A DNA stretch of 41,591 nucleotides from Lingula anatina (Eukaryota; Brachiopoda; Lingulata; Lingulida; Lingulidae): contig NW_019773833.1 of the NCBI RefSeq assembly GCF_001039355.2, positions 1 to 41,591 on the forward strand, given 5' to 3'. The position numbers and the translations under genes were made by a program. Below the pieces are notes generated by a model. That model saw only the letters and a list, made by a program, of their open reading frames with translations. It was not told where the DNA came from and searched no databases. Positions 9,029-17,727 of this stretch are shown here, one piece after another (position 1 is the first letter of the stretch; every line of letters starts with the position of its first letter).

Positions 9029-10315
9029 TTAGACAAAATTAATTGGATATTTACTAGAAGGGTGTTTTCCTTCTGGTGCACAACTCTCAGACAGCTTTCT
9101 TACAACTTGTGCTATGGAGAAGGATGGTTTCCACACCATGTGTTATATAGAGAAGGATGGTTTCCACACCATGTGTTATAAAGAGAAGGATGGTTTCCAC
9201 ACCATGTGTTATATAGAGAAGGATGGTTTCCACACCATGTGTTATATGGAGAAGGATGGTTTCTGCACCATGTGTTATATGGAGAAGGATGGTTTCCATA
9301 CCATGTGTTTTAGTTTCTGTAAATAATTTTCAAAAGGAAATGCTGAAATATTATCTAGGCTCCCAATATTGTTTGCATCCAATGAGAGATGTGTCAACCC
9401 ATGAACATTGTATACTGCCATTTCTTGTCCATGCATTTGCATAAGCTGCTGTAAAAAAACTACAAGAAGCTCATTTGCAAAACTATTGTACTGTTTACAT
9501 AACTTAGTATTCATTTAGTAATATGTGCATTGATACACATTAAGTGTTGATATAAAGTGGGGTCTAGAATTGCAGACAGTGCAACAGGCCCAGTGTATAA
9601 CAGCAACTGACGAAATTCTATAGCTTTCAATAGGCAATTTCAGACAAAGGTCTCGGCATTCTGGAAAATTCAGATGGTATATTTGGTTTAAAAAAAACTA
9701 AACACCTTGATATTTCATTCAAAATGCCCCCTCCAAGTCTATATTTCAAGGGACCTTTCATCCACATAAGAAGTAAATGTTTCACCACCCCTAAACAAAC
9801 AACATGCATGTATTCTAGGGGGAAACAAGAGACCATCCCAACATTCAATTTAGACAGTGGAGTGGGTCCATGGTGATTTTCTTCATCTCTGATTTCGTCA
9901 AATGATGAGTCAGTCCTAACTGGGACATTGTCTCTGGGAAGGTCATTTTCCCCCCACCCTGGTTGGGTGTATTTATCACAGCCATGATACCCAGAGAAAG
10001 ACTTAATGTTTTTAATGAAGGCCGAGCAGGTGTGTCACAGATGAATGAATGAATGGATACAAATACATGTTTACCATGAAAGGTAAATCCACCTTGTATT
10101 TGTTGGCACTCATCAAGAAAATCCTGTAAATAATTGTCTACATTATCCGGCTGAGATACCCTAGAGAATAAAGCAATGAGAAAAGGCTTTTTGTCGTGAG
10201 GTTTACTATTTTTCCTACTGTGGGCCAGAAATTCTGGTTTGTGCTCTTAAGTAATGGAAGCCTAACAATATTCAACTGCAAGTTGAATATAAAATCATCA
10301 GAAATGCAGTCACCC
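9029..10315 (-). pseudogene. tnp2/CACTA-like transposase relic
   Basis: Minus-strand fragments in changing frames follow the order of a family abundant in invertebrates: LPLLKSTNQNFWPTVGKI (about 10270-10215), KPFLIALFSRVSQPDNVD, FLDECQQIQGGFTFHGK, CDTPAR, a finger-like GYHGCDKYTQPGWG, MVSCFPLEYMHVVCLGVV (9830s), WMKGPLKYRLG, EFRQLLLYTGPVALSAIL, YNVHGLTHLS and SLDNISAFPFENYL, ending AQVVRKLSES near 9060-9030. Tnp2-type proteins are DDE transposases of CACTA/EnSpm elements; that assignment is from family resemblance. At least three frameshifts and several stops show the copy is dead. A 33-bp minisatellite has expanded within its 3' part. Inverted repeats for the element were not found. Confidence 0.75.
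9114..9311. repeat. 33-bp minisatellite, six units
   Basis: Six head-to-tail 33-bp units start at 9114, 9147, 9180, 9213, 9246 and 9279 and are almost identical (GAGAAGGATGGTTTCCACAC core). The period is a multiple of three, so several frames stay open and read as 11-residue repeats; these are not evidence of a repeat protein. On the minus strand the unit reads HMVWKPSFSI plus a stop, and the final unit continues into transposase-like sequence, so the array grew from one stretch of the tnp2-like frame. Confidence 0.95.
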
Positions 10316-10849
10316 TAAATTAGATTTGAAATGCTGTTTAATGCAATAAAAAATATTGGCCACCAGTTTTCTATAATCTTATAATGTTCTTTTTTTTTTT
10401 TTTTCAGTGTTCTTGGATCTCTAGGTAATTGTGGGTGATACTTATATATTTTTACTGTATTTTATTTTTAGATAGAGAGAGGAGCAACTCTTTCATTCTT
10501 GTGAAAAATTAAATCAACATTGACTAAATGTCAGTTCAATGTTTGCAGCTCACTAGTCAATAACAAAAAAGAATGACATCACCCAATGTTGGCCTTACAT
10601 CAGCTTAAGGTAAAAAAAATTAACAAAATGCCAATGCCGATCAAGCGCCAATGGTGCTAATGTTGGCCCAATGTCATCTTGCTATGACTGGAATGCCGTG
10701 GTCATTAGATGACAACATGGAATGACAGATGTTGTCTATGAAAACAAACAACATAACTGCTAACCCTACCACTGTGACAGTGAATTTCTAAAGAAATTTG
10801 GTGGAAATGTGGTATTGGAATCCAGACAGAAAAGGGGGGGGGGGGGGGG
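10316..10849. other. spacer, possibly part of an LTR
   Basis: No gene is seen. The stretch contains a T-rich run near 10388, CCAATG/TTGGCC phrases at 10580-10680, and a G17 run at 10834-10850. It lies where the 3' LTR of the neighbouring gypsy-like element would be expected, but no matching second LTR is in the window, so its far edge cannot be set. Confidence 0.3.
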
Positions 10850-10850
10850 G

Positions 10851-10880
10851 AGCGTTACACTGCCCCCAACCTTTTAAATT
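10851..10880 (-). other. candidate polypurine tract and LTR start of gypsy-like element
   Basis: On the minus strand, a purine-rich tract (AAAAGGTTGGGGGCAG) is followed directly by TGTAACGCT, the usual layout of a polypurine primer next to the TG of a 3' LTR. It lies about 230 bp beyond the last stop of the adjacent frame. No second LTR copy is available for confirmation. Confidence 0.4.
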
Positions 10881-11085
10881 TGATTCTCCTGAATCAATTA
10901 AGTAAGACTTCTTTGTAAGTTTAACAAGACTTTATTGACCTTTTTGTTTTTCACTTCTTTAAGTCATCAAACTGTTCATCTTTCTTTATATTGTTTTTCT
11001 TTTTCTATTAAAAGTAAAAGTTCCTAACAATATCTCTTCTCCCATTTGGGTAGCGGACTTCTCTCTCATGCAGTCACTTGACCCT

Positions 11086-11456
11086 TCAGAATAAGGCTAC
11101 CATATCTATCTCCCCATCTTCCTCCTTTACTTTTCTTTGGCTCACTTTGCTCGGTGGTTTCTCTTCCTCTTCCTCCAATGAACTTGGGTGTTCGTCTCGT
11201 TCAGGGGGTGGTCTTACTTTCAAATTTCTTCCAGTTGACCTGGGGCTGGGGTAAGGGGATGGGGTGAGGGTCGCCTCCTCCCTAGGCGTTATGTTGGGGG
11301 GGTCCTTCAAGATGTCTAGGACTGCTGGGCTCTTCTCCTCCGTCCTCGGAGCATGCTTGCATTTATAATGCTCTGCCAACACACGGTTTTCTACAAATTT
11401 TAAACTGCAGTGACAATTTAAGTAGTTCCTCTCGTGCCGCTTTCGGTTGCTTCTAT
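11086..11456 (-). CDS. zinc-finger-like, charged C-terminal reading frame
   Basis: The minus-strand frame is open from an acceptor-like CTCTTACAG at 11457 to the stop at 11086. It starts DRSNRKRHERNYLNCHC. The spacing C-x-C-x12-H-x4-H (NCHCSL through HYKCKH) resembles a C2H2 finger with a shortened first pair. A proline/serine-rich linker, an acidic EEEEE patch and a basic stretch follow, ending EDGEIDMVALF. It lies on the same strand between a gypsy-like integrase remnant and a candidate polypurine tract, so it is probably the 3' coding part of that element; a host zinc-finger exon is the alternative. The open frame extends upstream to an ATG at 11580, but that part looks non-coding. Confidence 0.4.
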
Positions 11457-11564
11457 CTGTAAGAGAAAGTATGAGTAGGTTACTGGAAAGCTGACCCAGC
11501 AAATCTGCTGTAAAGGGGGGGGGGGGGGTATTAGAAACAAACAACAGAATATGGTAAATCCGGA

Positions 11565-12110
11565 TTACATGAAGTTGCATGACTCAGGTAAGTATCTTAG
11601 TCGAGACTCTACAAGTGTCAATTGGACCCATGGTTTCTGGAGTTGGTGACAAAACTTTAAATTATCATAGTGCACAACTTCGGGTTTATGCTTGTGGCTA
11701 AGCTTTATCGGGTATACTAGGTATGAAATTTGATCTACCACCCATATGGTCCAGTCCATTTTGGCTGTAGTTTTGGATTCTCACCCTTCTTTTTGTTGAA
11801 CACGAAGTACCATATTTTTTTTCCTACTTTGTATACTTGCCAATGTACTCAAGAATCATAGTTACTCTTCTGTACAACAGCAATCTTCTTGAGCTTCTCT
11901 CTCACTCATTTCCAGACACTACTCAAGTTTTCACACAATTGCAAAGCGTTATCGGTTTGTAAAGCAGGTGAACCCAGAGGTTCCTCAATCATTGCATGTA
12001 GCAGTAAATCAATTTCTTGACCTAACACCATTAGATTTGAGGTTTCGCCAGTGCTGTTGTGTCATGAGCTGCAGTAGGCCATAAAGAAAAAGGAGATCTT
12101 AAACCAAGGG
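11565..12110 (-). pseudogene. Ty3/gypsy-type integrase C-terminal remnant
   Basis: The minus strand reads through degraded pieces characteristic of the end of a Ty3/gypsy Pol polyprotein: an HSSTGE block from the late integrase core, a lysine-rich helix, a KVGKKIW/KKKGENPKL segment, and a terminal barrel with WVVDQISYLVY and KPEVVHYDNL. Stops (for example in the helix) and frame changes show the copy is dead. The catalytic residues of integrase, reverse transcriptase and protease are not in the window; that part would lie at or beyond the assembly gap. Confidence 0.75.
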
Positions 12111-12339
12111 GGGTATCATTACAATATCATCTCCCTATCTTTATTTCGGGAAAATACTTGTTCCTGACATAATGTCCTTCTGAAATCTTTTGTTGGAGAT
12201 GATTTGTCTCAGTGCTGTCAAGGTTTGTGTACCAGGCTCCAACCATTTCTTTTTCCTCCCTGACATCAGGAGATAGGGTCCATGTTCCTGTAGCCATCCA
12301 CAGACATCCACTGGTGTTCATTCTGAACATGGTGCATGC
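12111..12339. other. unassigned sequence before assembly gap
   Basis: A minus-strand frame is open here (pieces such as SGCLWMATGTWTLSPDV and YVRNKYFPEIKIGR) and runs into the gap, so its full extent is unknown. I do not recognise it. It may be coding, given the lack of stops over about 70 codons. Confidence 0.25.
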
Positions 12340-12606
12340 NNNNNNNNNNNNNNNNNNNNNNNNNNNNNNNNNNNNNNNNNNNNNNNNNNNNNNNNNNNNN
12401 NNNNNNNNNNNNNNNNNNNNNNNNNNNNNNNNNNNNNNNNNNNNNNNNNNNNNNNNNNNNNNNNNNNNNNNNNNNNNNNNNNNNNNNNNNNNNNNNNNNN
12501 NNNNNNNNNNNNNNNNNNNNNNNNNNNNNNNNNNNNNNNNNNNNNNNNNNNNNNNNNNNNNNNNNNNNNNNNNNNNNNNNNNNNNNNNNNNNNNNNNNNN
12601 NNNNNN
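12340..12606. other. assembly gap, 267 N
   Basis: This is an unbroken run of N bounded by GGTGCATGC and TGCCCCCCC. Apparent frames across it are meaningless. A single further N is at 31447. Confidence 1.
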
Positions 12607-12655
12607 TGCCCCCCCCCCCCCCACCATTTTGAGTAAAAAATTAAAAAACAACAAC

Positions 12656-12656
<1 letters not shown>

Positions 12657-12691
<35 letters not shown>

Positions 12692-12694
12692 TTT
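12657..12694. repeat. (TTTA)n microsatellite
   Basis: About nine uninterrupted TTTA units, ending in a T run. Confidence 0.95.
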
Positions 12695-13254
12695 TTTGCA
12701 TGTATTTTGGTGACTGTCTTCCCATAAATACCAAACCATGTTTTTGTTTTAAATCAAGTTTGCAGAGGCTTTGTTTAGTAAAAAAGGCTGCTTGAATAAA
12801 AAATTAGCAGGATTTGATTATTTTTACCAATACTTAATGTACAGTTTTATAAGTATTGAAAGAAGCTATAATATAACTAATGGTAAAACTGGTGAAGTTG
12901 AAAACCCATAGGCCTTGGCCCATATTTGTATATATTTGGTGCAGAAAAAATCTATTAAACTCTGTTGTTACAACATGTTTTGTGTCTGTATATTTTGCCA
13001 GCTTTGCTGTCTAGTCTTATGTTAGTGCTCATCTTATGGTTTGCCCAAAGATAATTAAGTATAAAAGATGTCTGCAGCAATTTTGTATTAGAAATATGCA
13101 GAGAATTGTTTTAATATTATTTCTTTAAAATAAAGATTTTAGCAACTTTTTTGCAGTAAGTATATTGAAGCTTATATACTAATATGTACAGTACACTACT
13201 GTTGTGATCTCATTGTAGTCTTTATAAAAGATTATTTATAATTATTGTTTTTGT

Positions 13255-13412
13255 GGGGGCGTCTCGATAGTCCGAAGGTTCATTGGTCCGAAAAGTGGTA
13301 ACATTTTCATCGATTTTTCGTTCAAGGGTTCATTGGTCCGAAGGTTCTATAGTGAATATTCGGACCAATGAACCTTCGGACTATTGAACCTTCGGACTAT
13401 TGCTACGGCCCC
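13255..13412. mobile_element. 158-bp MITE with perfect 8-bp target duplication
   Basis: GTTTTTGT occurs at 13247-13254 and again at 13413-13420, immediately outside a hairpin-like element. The ends are GGGGGCGTCTCGATAGTCCG on the left and, read inward, GGGGCCGTAGCAATAGTCCG on the right. Both arms carry GAAGGTTCA and GGTCCGAA phrases; the right arm has the phrase duplicated. An 8-bp duplication is typical of hAT-type elements. It contains no coding capacity. Confidence 0.92.
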
Positions 13413-13862
13413 GTTTTTGTTGCTTACTTTGTAATATTGTAACTTTTGTTAATTTTTTTAATGAAATCGATCAAAAGACAAGGCATTTTCTTATCTTAAA
13501 TATCCAAAGTTATTTATTGGGTTAGCTTGCCTAAAGTAGTGCTAATGAACTACAGTGTAATAGTGGATAAAGCAAGTCAGTATGATGACTGAATCATCAC
13601 ATTGTTAATGCCTGTTATAAGTACTGGTACCTAGTAAATTCCCACCTGGTAATTCTGGAGCTGTTTGTAATCAAAGAATGTTTATTTATTTAATTAAGCT
13701 CATTAGTGCAGATTTTTATTTAAGAGAAACTGGGTTGAAGTTGTAAAGAGGCATACATAAAGAGAAGGGATAAAGAGAAATTAAATACTAAGAAAATTTC
13801 AGACTCCTATAGCTGTTTGTTATATTTTCTCTCTTATGCCTCATTGAGCATATTCAGAAGAG

Positions 13863-14016
13863 CAGACTAACAGATCCGCGGATCAAATATGACGACTCAC
13901 TAAAAGCTTGCCACTTAATTCCTGATTAGACACTGAATAGATTCCCCATGGGGATTAAGCAACAAGCATTAGCATTTAGTGGGTCGTCATGTTTGATCCA
14001 GGGATATGTTAGCCTG
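13863..14016. mobile_element. 154-bp MITE-like inverted repeat
   Basis: The left arm CAGACTAACAGATCCGCGGA..CAAATATGACGACTCACTAAA is matched inward from the right by CAGGCTAACATATCCCTGGA..CAAACATGACGACCCACTAAA, about 42 bp per arm with roughly 85% identity. There is no coding capacity, and I see no clear flanking duplication. Confidence 0.85.
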
Positions 14017-14779
14017 TTGTTCTAAATGTGCTCATTGACAAATAATATCATACAGAACCTGGGTAGGGGGTAAAACTTATGCTTACAACAGGTATGTATA
14101 CAAAACTGATGAAGGATACTTGGTAAATAAAAATTTTCCAGTTTTTCACCACTTGAGAGTTACTTTTACACTTGCTGTCATATTGAAGATATTTCATTTA
14201 CATACATAACCCCAACCAGGTAATATGATGTGACTATTGTATTCATCAGTGCAGTGGGGATCATAGTTGTATATGTGTCTGTAGTCTCATATAGAAATCA
14301 CTGAACACACTGTGGACATGATATACAGTGATGAGAGAGAGCATTTTAAAAGCAGCAAACTACAGTCTCTTTGCAGTAAATTTCAGGCTTTTCTTTCCTT
14401 ATGAAATATGTACAAAGTACATATACATTTACTCGGGGGAATTTTTAATGCACAAATGTAATTAAAAAGTACTGTGCAGATTTTTACAAATACAGTTTTG
14501 TAAGTCTGAAAATTAAATTGAAAGTCTACAATGCAGTTTTTGTCACTTTTTGAGTTTATCATACTTATATTATTTTAGGTAATTATATGATTTCATCAAC
14601 TGTATTCATAACCTTCAATTTTAATGCACTTCTTGAAATGTATTTGACGTTTGTTTTTCTGAGAATTATCATTTCAACATTGTCAATGTACCAACCAACT
14701 TTTAATTATAAATAAATATTAAATAATATTATTATTATTTGTTGTTGTTGTTTTATATATATATGACTGCGTAAGAATA

Positions 14780-15043
14780 TTTAGGTCTAAGAACTCAGTC
14801 CCAATAAAAATAAGAGTGCATTCAGTGCTTTATCTGTCTAGGTAGATCAGTTCAGGGGGACTCTTGCTGAATGTAATCAGATTAAGAGATTAGCATACCA
14901 CCCCCTAGCTTTGAGTAGAAAATGGAAAACAAGCATGTTATAAACAAAAGGAGGCGAGCCAATCCAATTGCATTCAGCAAGAGTCCCTGTGGAGTTGGAT
15001 CGATTTACATAGATCAATAGTGTTATTGGGAATGAGTCCTAAA
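14780..15043. mobile_element. 264-bp MITE-like element with nested inverted repeats
   Basis: The outer arms match: TTTAGG..ACTCAGTCCCAATAA on the left (14780-14807) and TTATTGGGAATGAGTCCTAAA on the right (15023-15043). An inner perfect 15-bp pair GACTCTTGCTGAATG / CATTCAGCAAGAGTC lies at 14859-14873 and 14971-14985, with further partial matches between. There is no coding capacity. Confidence 0.8.
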
Positions 15044-15206
15044 TTAAGGCACTAGTAGATATGTCAGTGGCAATACTAAGATGAATAAAAATAAAATGAT
15101 AAAAAGAAAGTGTAGTGATAGTTTCTAATATGATTCTTTTACTTCCAAAAGTGTTTTATGCAGTTCAAAATTATAACAACGGAAATAACAGATAATTGGG
15201 GACCAC

Positions 15207-15367
15207 TGAAAGGCTAAGTATATTGCAAACTTTTAGAGATGTAAAAAAAAAAACTAGGCCACATCTCCAGTTTCTTTCTGCAGTATGTTGCAGATATCAT
15301 GTCACCTCTCTATTCCATTTTGTTCTGTCTCTTCTTAAAATGTCACAAACTGTGTAAACTGTTCAGC
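15207..15367 (+). repeat. dispersed repeat, copy 1 (pair at 39337)
   Basis: It starts TGAAAGGCTAAGTATATTGC, has ACATCTCCAG in the middle and ends AAACTGTTCAGC. It aligns end to end with 39337-39488 in the same orientation, with perhaps a quarter of positions different and small indels. Confidence 0.75.
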
Positions 15368-15947
15368 TTTTGGAAAAAACTGTACATGTACATTTAAAAA
15401 AAACTTTGTAAAACTATACTCCACCCCCCCCCCCACCCCACCCCGGAAATCACTGAACCATTTTTAACCTTTAACGTCGTCAAACACAGTGATACTTTAA
15501 GTCCGTTTTTACTTTAACATTTGCTCTGTTTTATGGTTATTTTGGCTAATGGGGCTTTGGGGTCACTCCCTCTTCTGTGTTAACTTAATACAATGGGTGT
15601 TAATGTATTGCTCTAATGTCCAACCTTGTTAGGGTAAATGCATTTTACCTAAGATGAATAACTCGTTTATATTTTTAACCTAATAGGTAAAACAATCGAT
15701 TCATATTGTGTAATTCGGTTTTATCTCCTTTAACCCTAAAAGGTGGAGATAAAAAGCTCCATAATAAGCCTTTTAGAAAGGTTTATCCCCCACCCAAAAA
15801 AAGTGCCTTTATTGGAGTAAACAGCACCGCGCTCATAGAGAGCTAACCCAGGATTTCGTGCTACTGACATCGGGCACGCGCAACGTGTTTTGAATTTGAG
15901 TCCGGGCGTCTAGTTTTTGGATCTATTTGACAGTGTCTCGGACTTGG
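15368..15947. other. spacer with small inverted repeat
   Basis: A C-rich low-complexity stretch lies near 15423-15444. An inverted repeat TTTTATCTCC / GGAGATAAAA lies at 15719-15754. From about 15800 the sequence becomes richer in CG. No coding frame is recognised. Confidence 0.5.
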
Positions 15948-16349
15948 TATAAAGTTAAAACAACGTTGAATTTAAGAAGACTTCTCACGAAAGTTGCTTC
16001 TACAGGACTTCATTGCGGAAGTCTCAGCCTTTTGTGAAGCACTAGCACTTACTGGTACATCGTCCCTGTCACGGCACACTACGCTACAAGGCCGAAAAGA
16101 CGATGTTTTTAAAATGTACGCGTCACCCTGTCCACTCCCACATCAGACCACGTCTGTCCCACTTCAGTGTGACTTCTGCTGGTCTTTTCTAGCACTAAGA
16201 CAGGGTAAATCTGAAAAATTTTCTATAACAGTTGTTTTCTGAGGCGAAATTTGATGCTGACAATCATTTATTTCTGCAACAAATATTTAGTTTGTTTCAA
16301 AATGGCAGCCAAAACAGCCAACCTAGAATTTCATCAACAACAAGTTAAG
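15948..16349 (+). promoter_or_regulatory. possible promoter and first coding exon
   Basis: A TATAAAG box at 15948-15954 sits in locally CG-richer sequence. Further on, an ATG in strong context (AAAATGGCAGCC, 16302) opens 16 codons, MAAKTANLEFHQQQVK, ending at a GT (AAG then GTACTG). No continuation exon was identified, so this is only a candidate start of an unknown gene. Confidence 0.25.
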
Positions 16350-17125
16350 GTACTGTAGTGTGTCATATGACTTTATAATGTTTTAAGGATTGCAAAATCC
16401 ATTTCTGATGTTAATACTGAAATCGGGACATTTTACAGTGAGTTCAGTTACCATGTGAGCTGACAGTTAACTGTCAAGCTAGACTGAAGACCCAGAATCT
16501 TCGATAATGGGGACAATGAACCACCTCAGTCATCTAGATCTATCAAAATGAGGAGTGATAAGAATTCCCAATTCCTCAACATCTGTTGGATGGGAATTAT
16601 AAAGAAGAATCAATTATCCTTGCCAAAAAGTGAATATTTTATAATTGTGATTCTTCCTTATAATTCACATGCAGGAGAACTTGAGATATCTAATTACTCC
16701 TTGTTTAGACTGACTGAGATCTGGCTTAGCTTAACAGTAAACTATCAACCAACAAGGTAACCAAACTACATTTATAAGGTAAAAACATAAAAAAAGGCAT
16801 ATTACAAACTAGGGGGCGTTTAATTGGCGATGTTGCAACTCTTGTTAGGGACTTTTGTATGCCATTTTGAAAATCGTTCATTTACCAACCTAAATGGCTG
16901 TTTTGAAAATAAATATAGTTGCACATGTGTGTTTAGCATCATTTCCTGCCATAGAAAACGCTTACTTATCAAAAAATTGTGCTTCACCCAACCCTATTCA
17001 ATACAGGTATATACACGCATGTGGTTACTATAGTTACTGTAAATGTAGTACATATGCTTTGTATGCGTTTCCAAAAATATTGAAATTACCGACCTAAAGA
17101 ATGCTCCTCTAAAATCACTTGTTCC

Positions 17126-17259
17126 TTGAGAGATTTAAAAAAAAGTTATTATAATACCCTACCCTAATGGTGTATATATATATGAGCTTCAGTTTGATGC
17201 CCTATACATATATTATATTCGATCAAAAGCCTATGAAAATAGATTTTTAAATCTCTCAA
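17126..17259. repeat. short inverted repeat pair
   Basis: TTGAGAGATTTAAAAA at 17126-17141 is matched by TTTTTAAATCTCTCAA at 17244-17259 with an AT-rich interior. It could be a small MITE or chance in AT-rich DNA; the 16-bp identity favours the former. Confidence 0.5.
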
Positions 17260-17435
17260 ACAAAATTAGTTTTAGGTGCAAAAATCGTTTATTTCGACTC
17301 ACCGCTTAAGTAAAACTTTTTAACGTCCGACACTTCCTATAGCATTGTAGGCTATGGACACTATACAAGAGTATGTAGCCAATATGTTTTTTACCTCGTA
17401 GTTACTTTTTCGTAAATTGACGGGGGGGGGGGGGG

Positions 17436-17469
17436 CAACTTACCCCGGGGTCCAACTTGCCCCGGTCTC
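17436..17469. repeat. two 17-bp CCCCGG tandem units
   Basis: CAACTTACCCCGGGGTC is followed directly by CAACTTGCCCCGGTCTC, next to a G-run. It is sharply GC-rich within AT-rich flanks. Confidence 0.7.
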
Positions 17470-17679
17470 CCCTATATAAGACTTACATTTTTATAAGACA
17501 TCTTTTTACTACGTTGTAAGTAATAAAACATTTAAATCCACAATGTATGAATAAATGAGTAACACGTGTCACATTCACCATAGCCAAGACATTGAAGACC
17601 CGCATAGACGTAATAGTCCTCGTTAATTACTCATGATTTTACATCCCAATTTATAAACCACGATCATCCACGTACATTG

Positions 17680-17727
17680 TATATAATAGCGTAACAAGCG
17701 AGTCTTTGGCAAGGCTGACGTGGAAGT
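17680..17727 (+). promoter_or_regulatory. TATA-type promoter of the MGAT4-like gene
   Basis: TATATAATA at 17680-17688 lies about 40 bp before the ATG at 17728, leaving room for a short 5' untranslated leader. The start codon context is strong (A at -3, G at +4). The position is suggestive; the transcription start itself is inferred. Confidence 0.45.

Noticed and set aside
9114-9311. CRISPR-like array
   Set aside because: Units abut directly with no spacers and the DNA is animal.
9114-9326. Repeat protein of 11-residue MEKDGFHTMCY units
   Set aside because: The 33-bp period keeps several frames open on both strands, and the minus strand joins transposase sequence on each side. The repeat reading is a by-product.
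12212-12727. Long open frames across the N run
   Set aside because: They are open only because N codons are not stops; no evidence of coding.
15994-16242. Plus-strand 82-codon frame
   Set aside because: It begins with TTG rather than ATG, and no domain or donor supports it; the nearby ATG at 16302 is a better, though weak, candidate.
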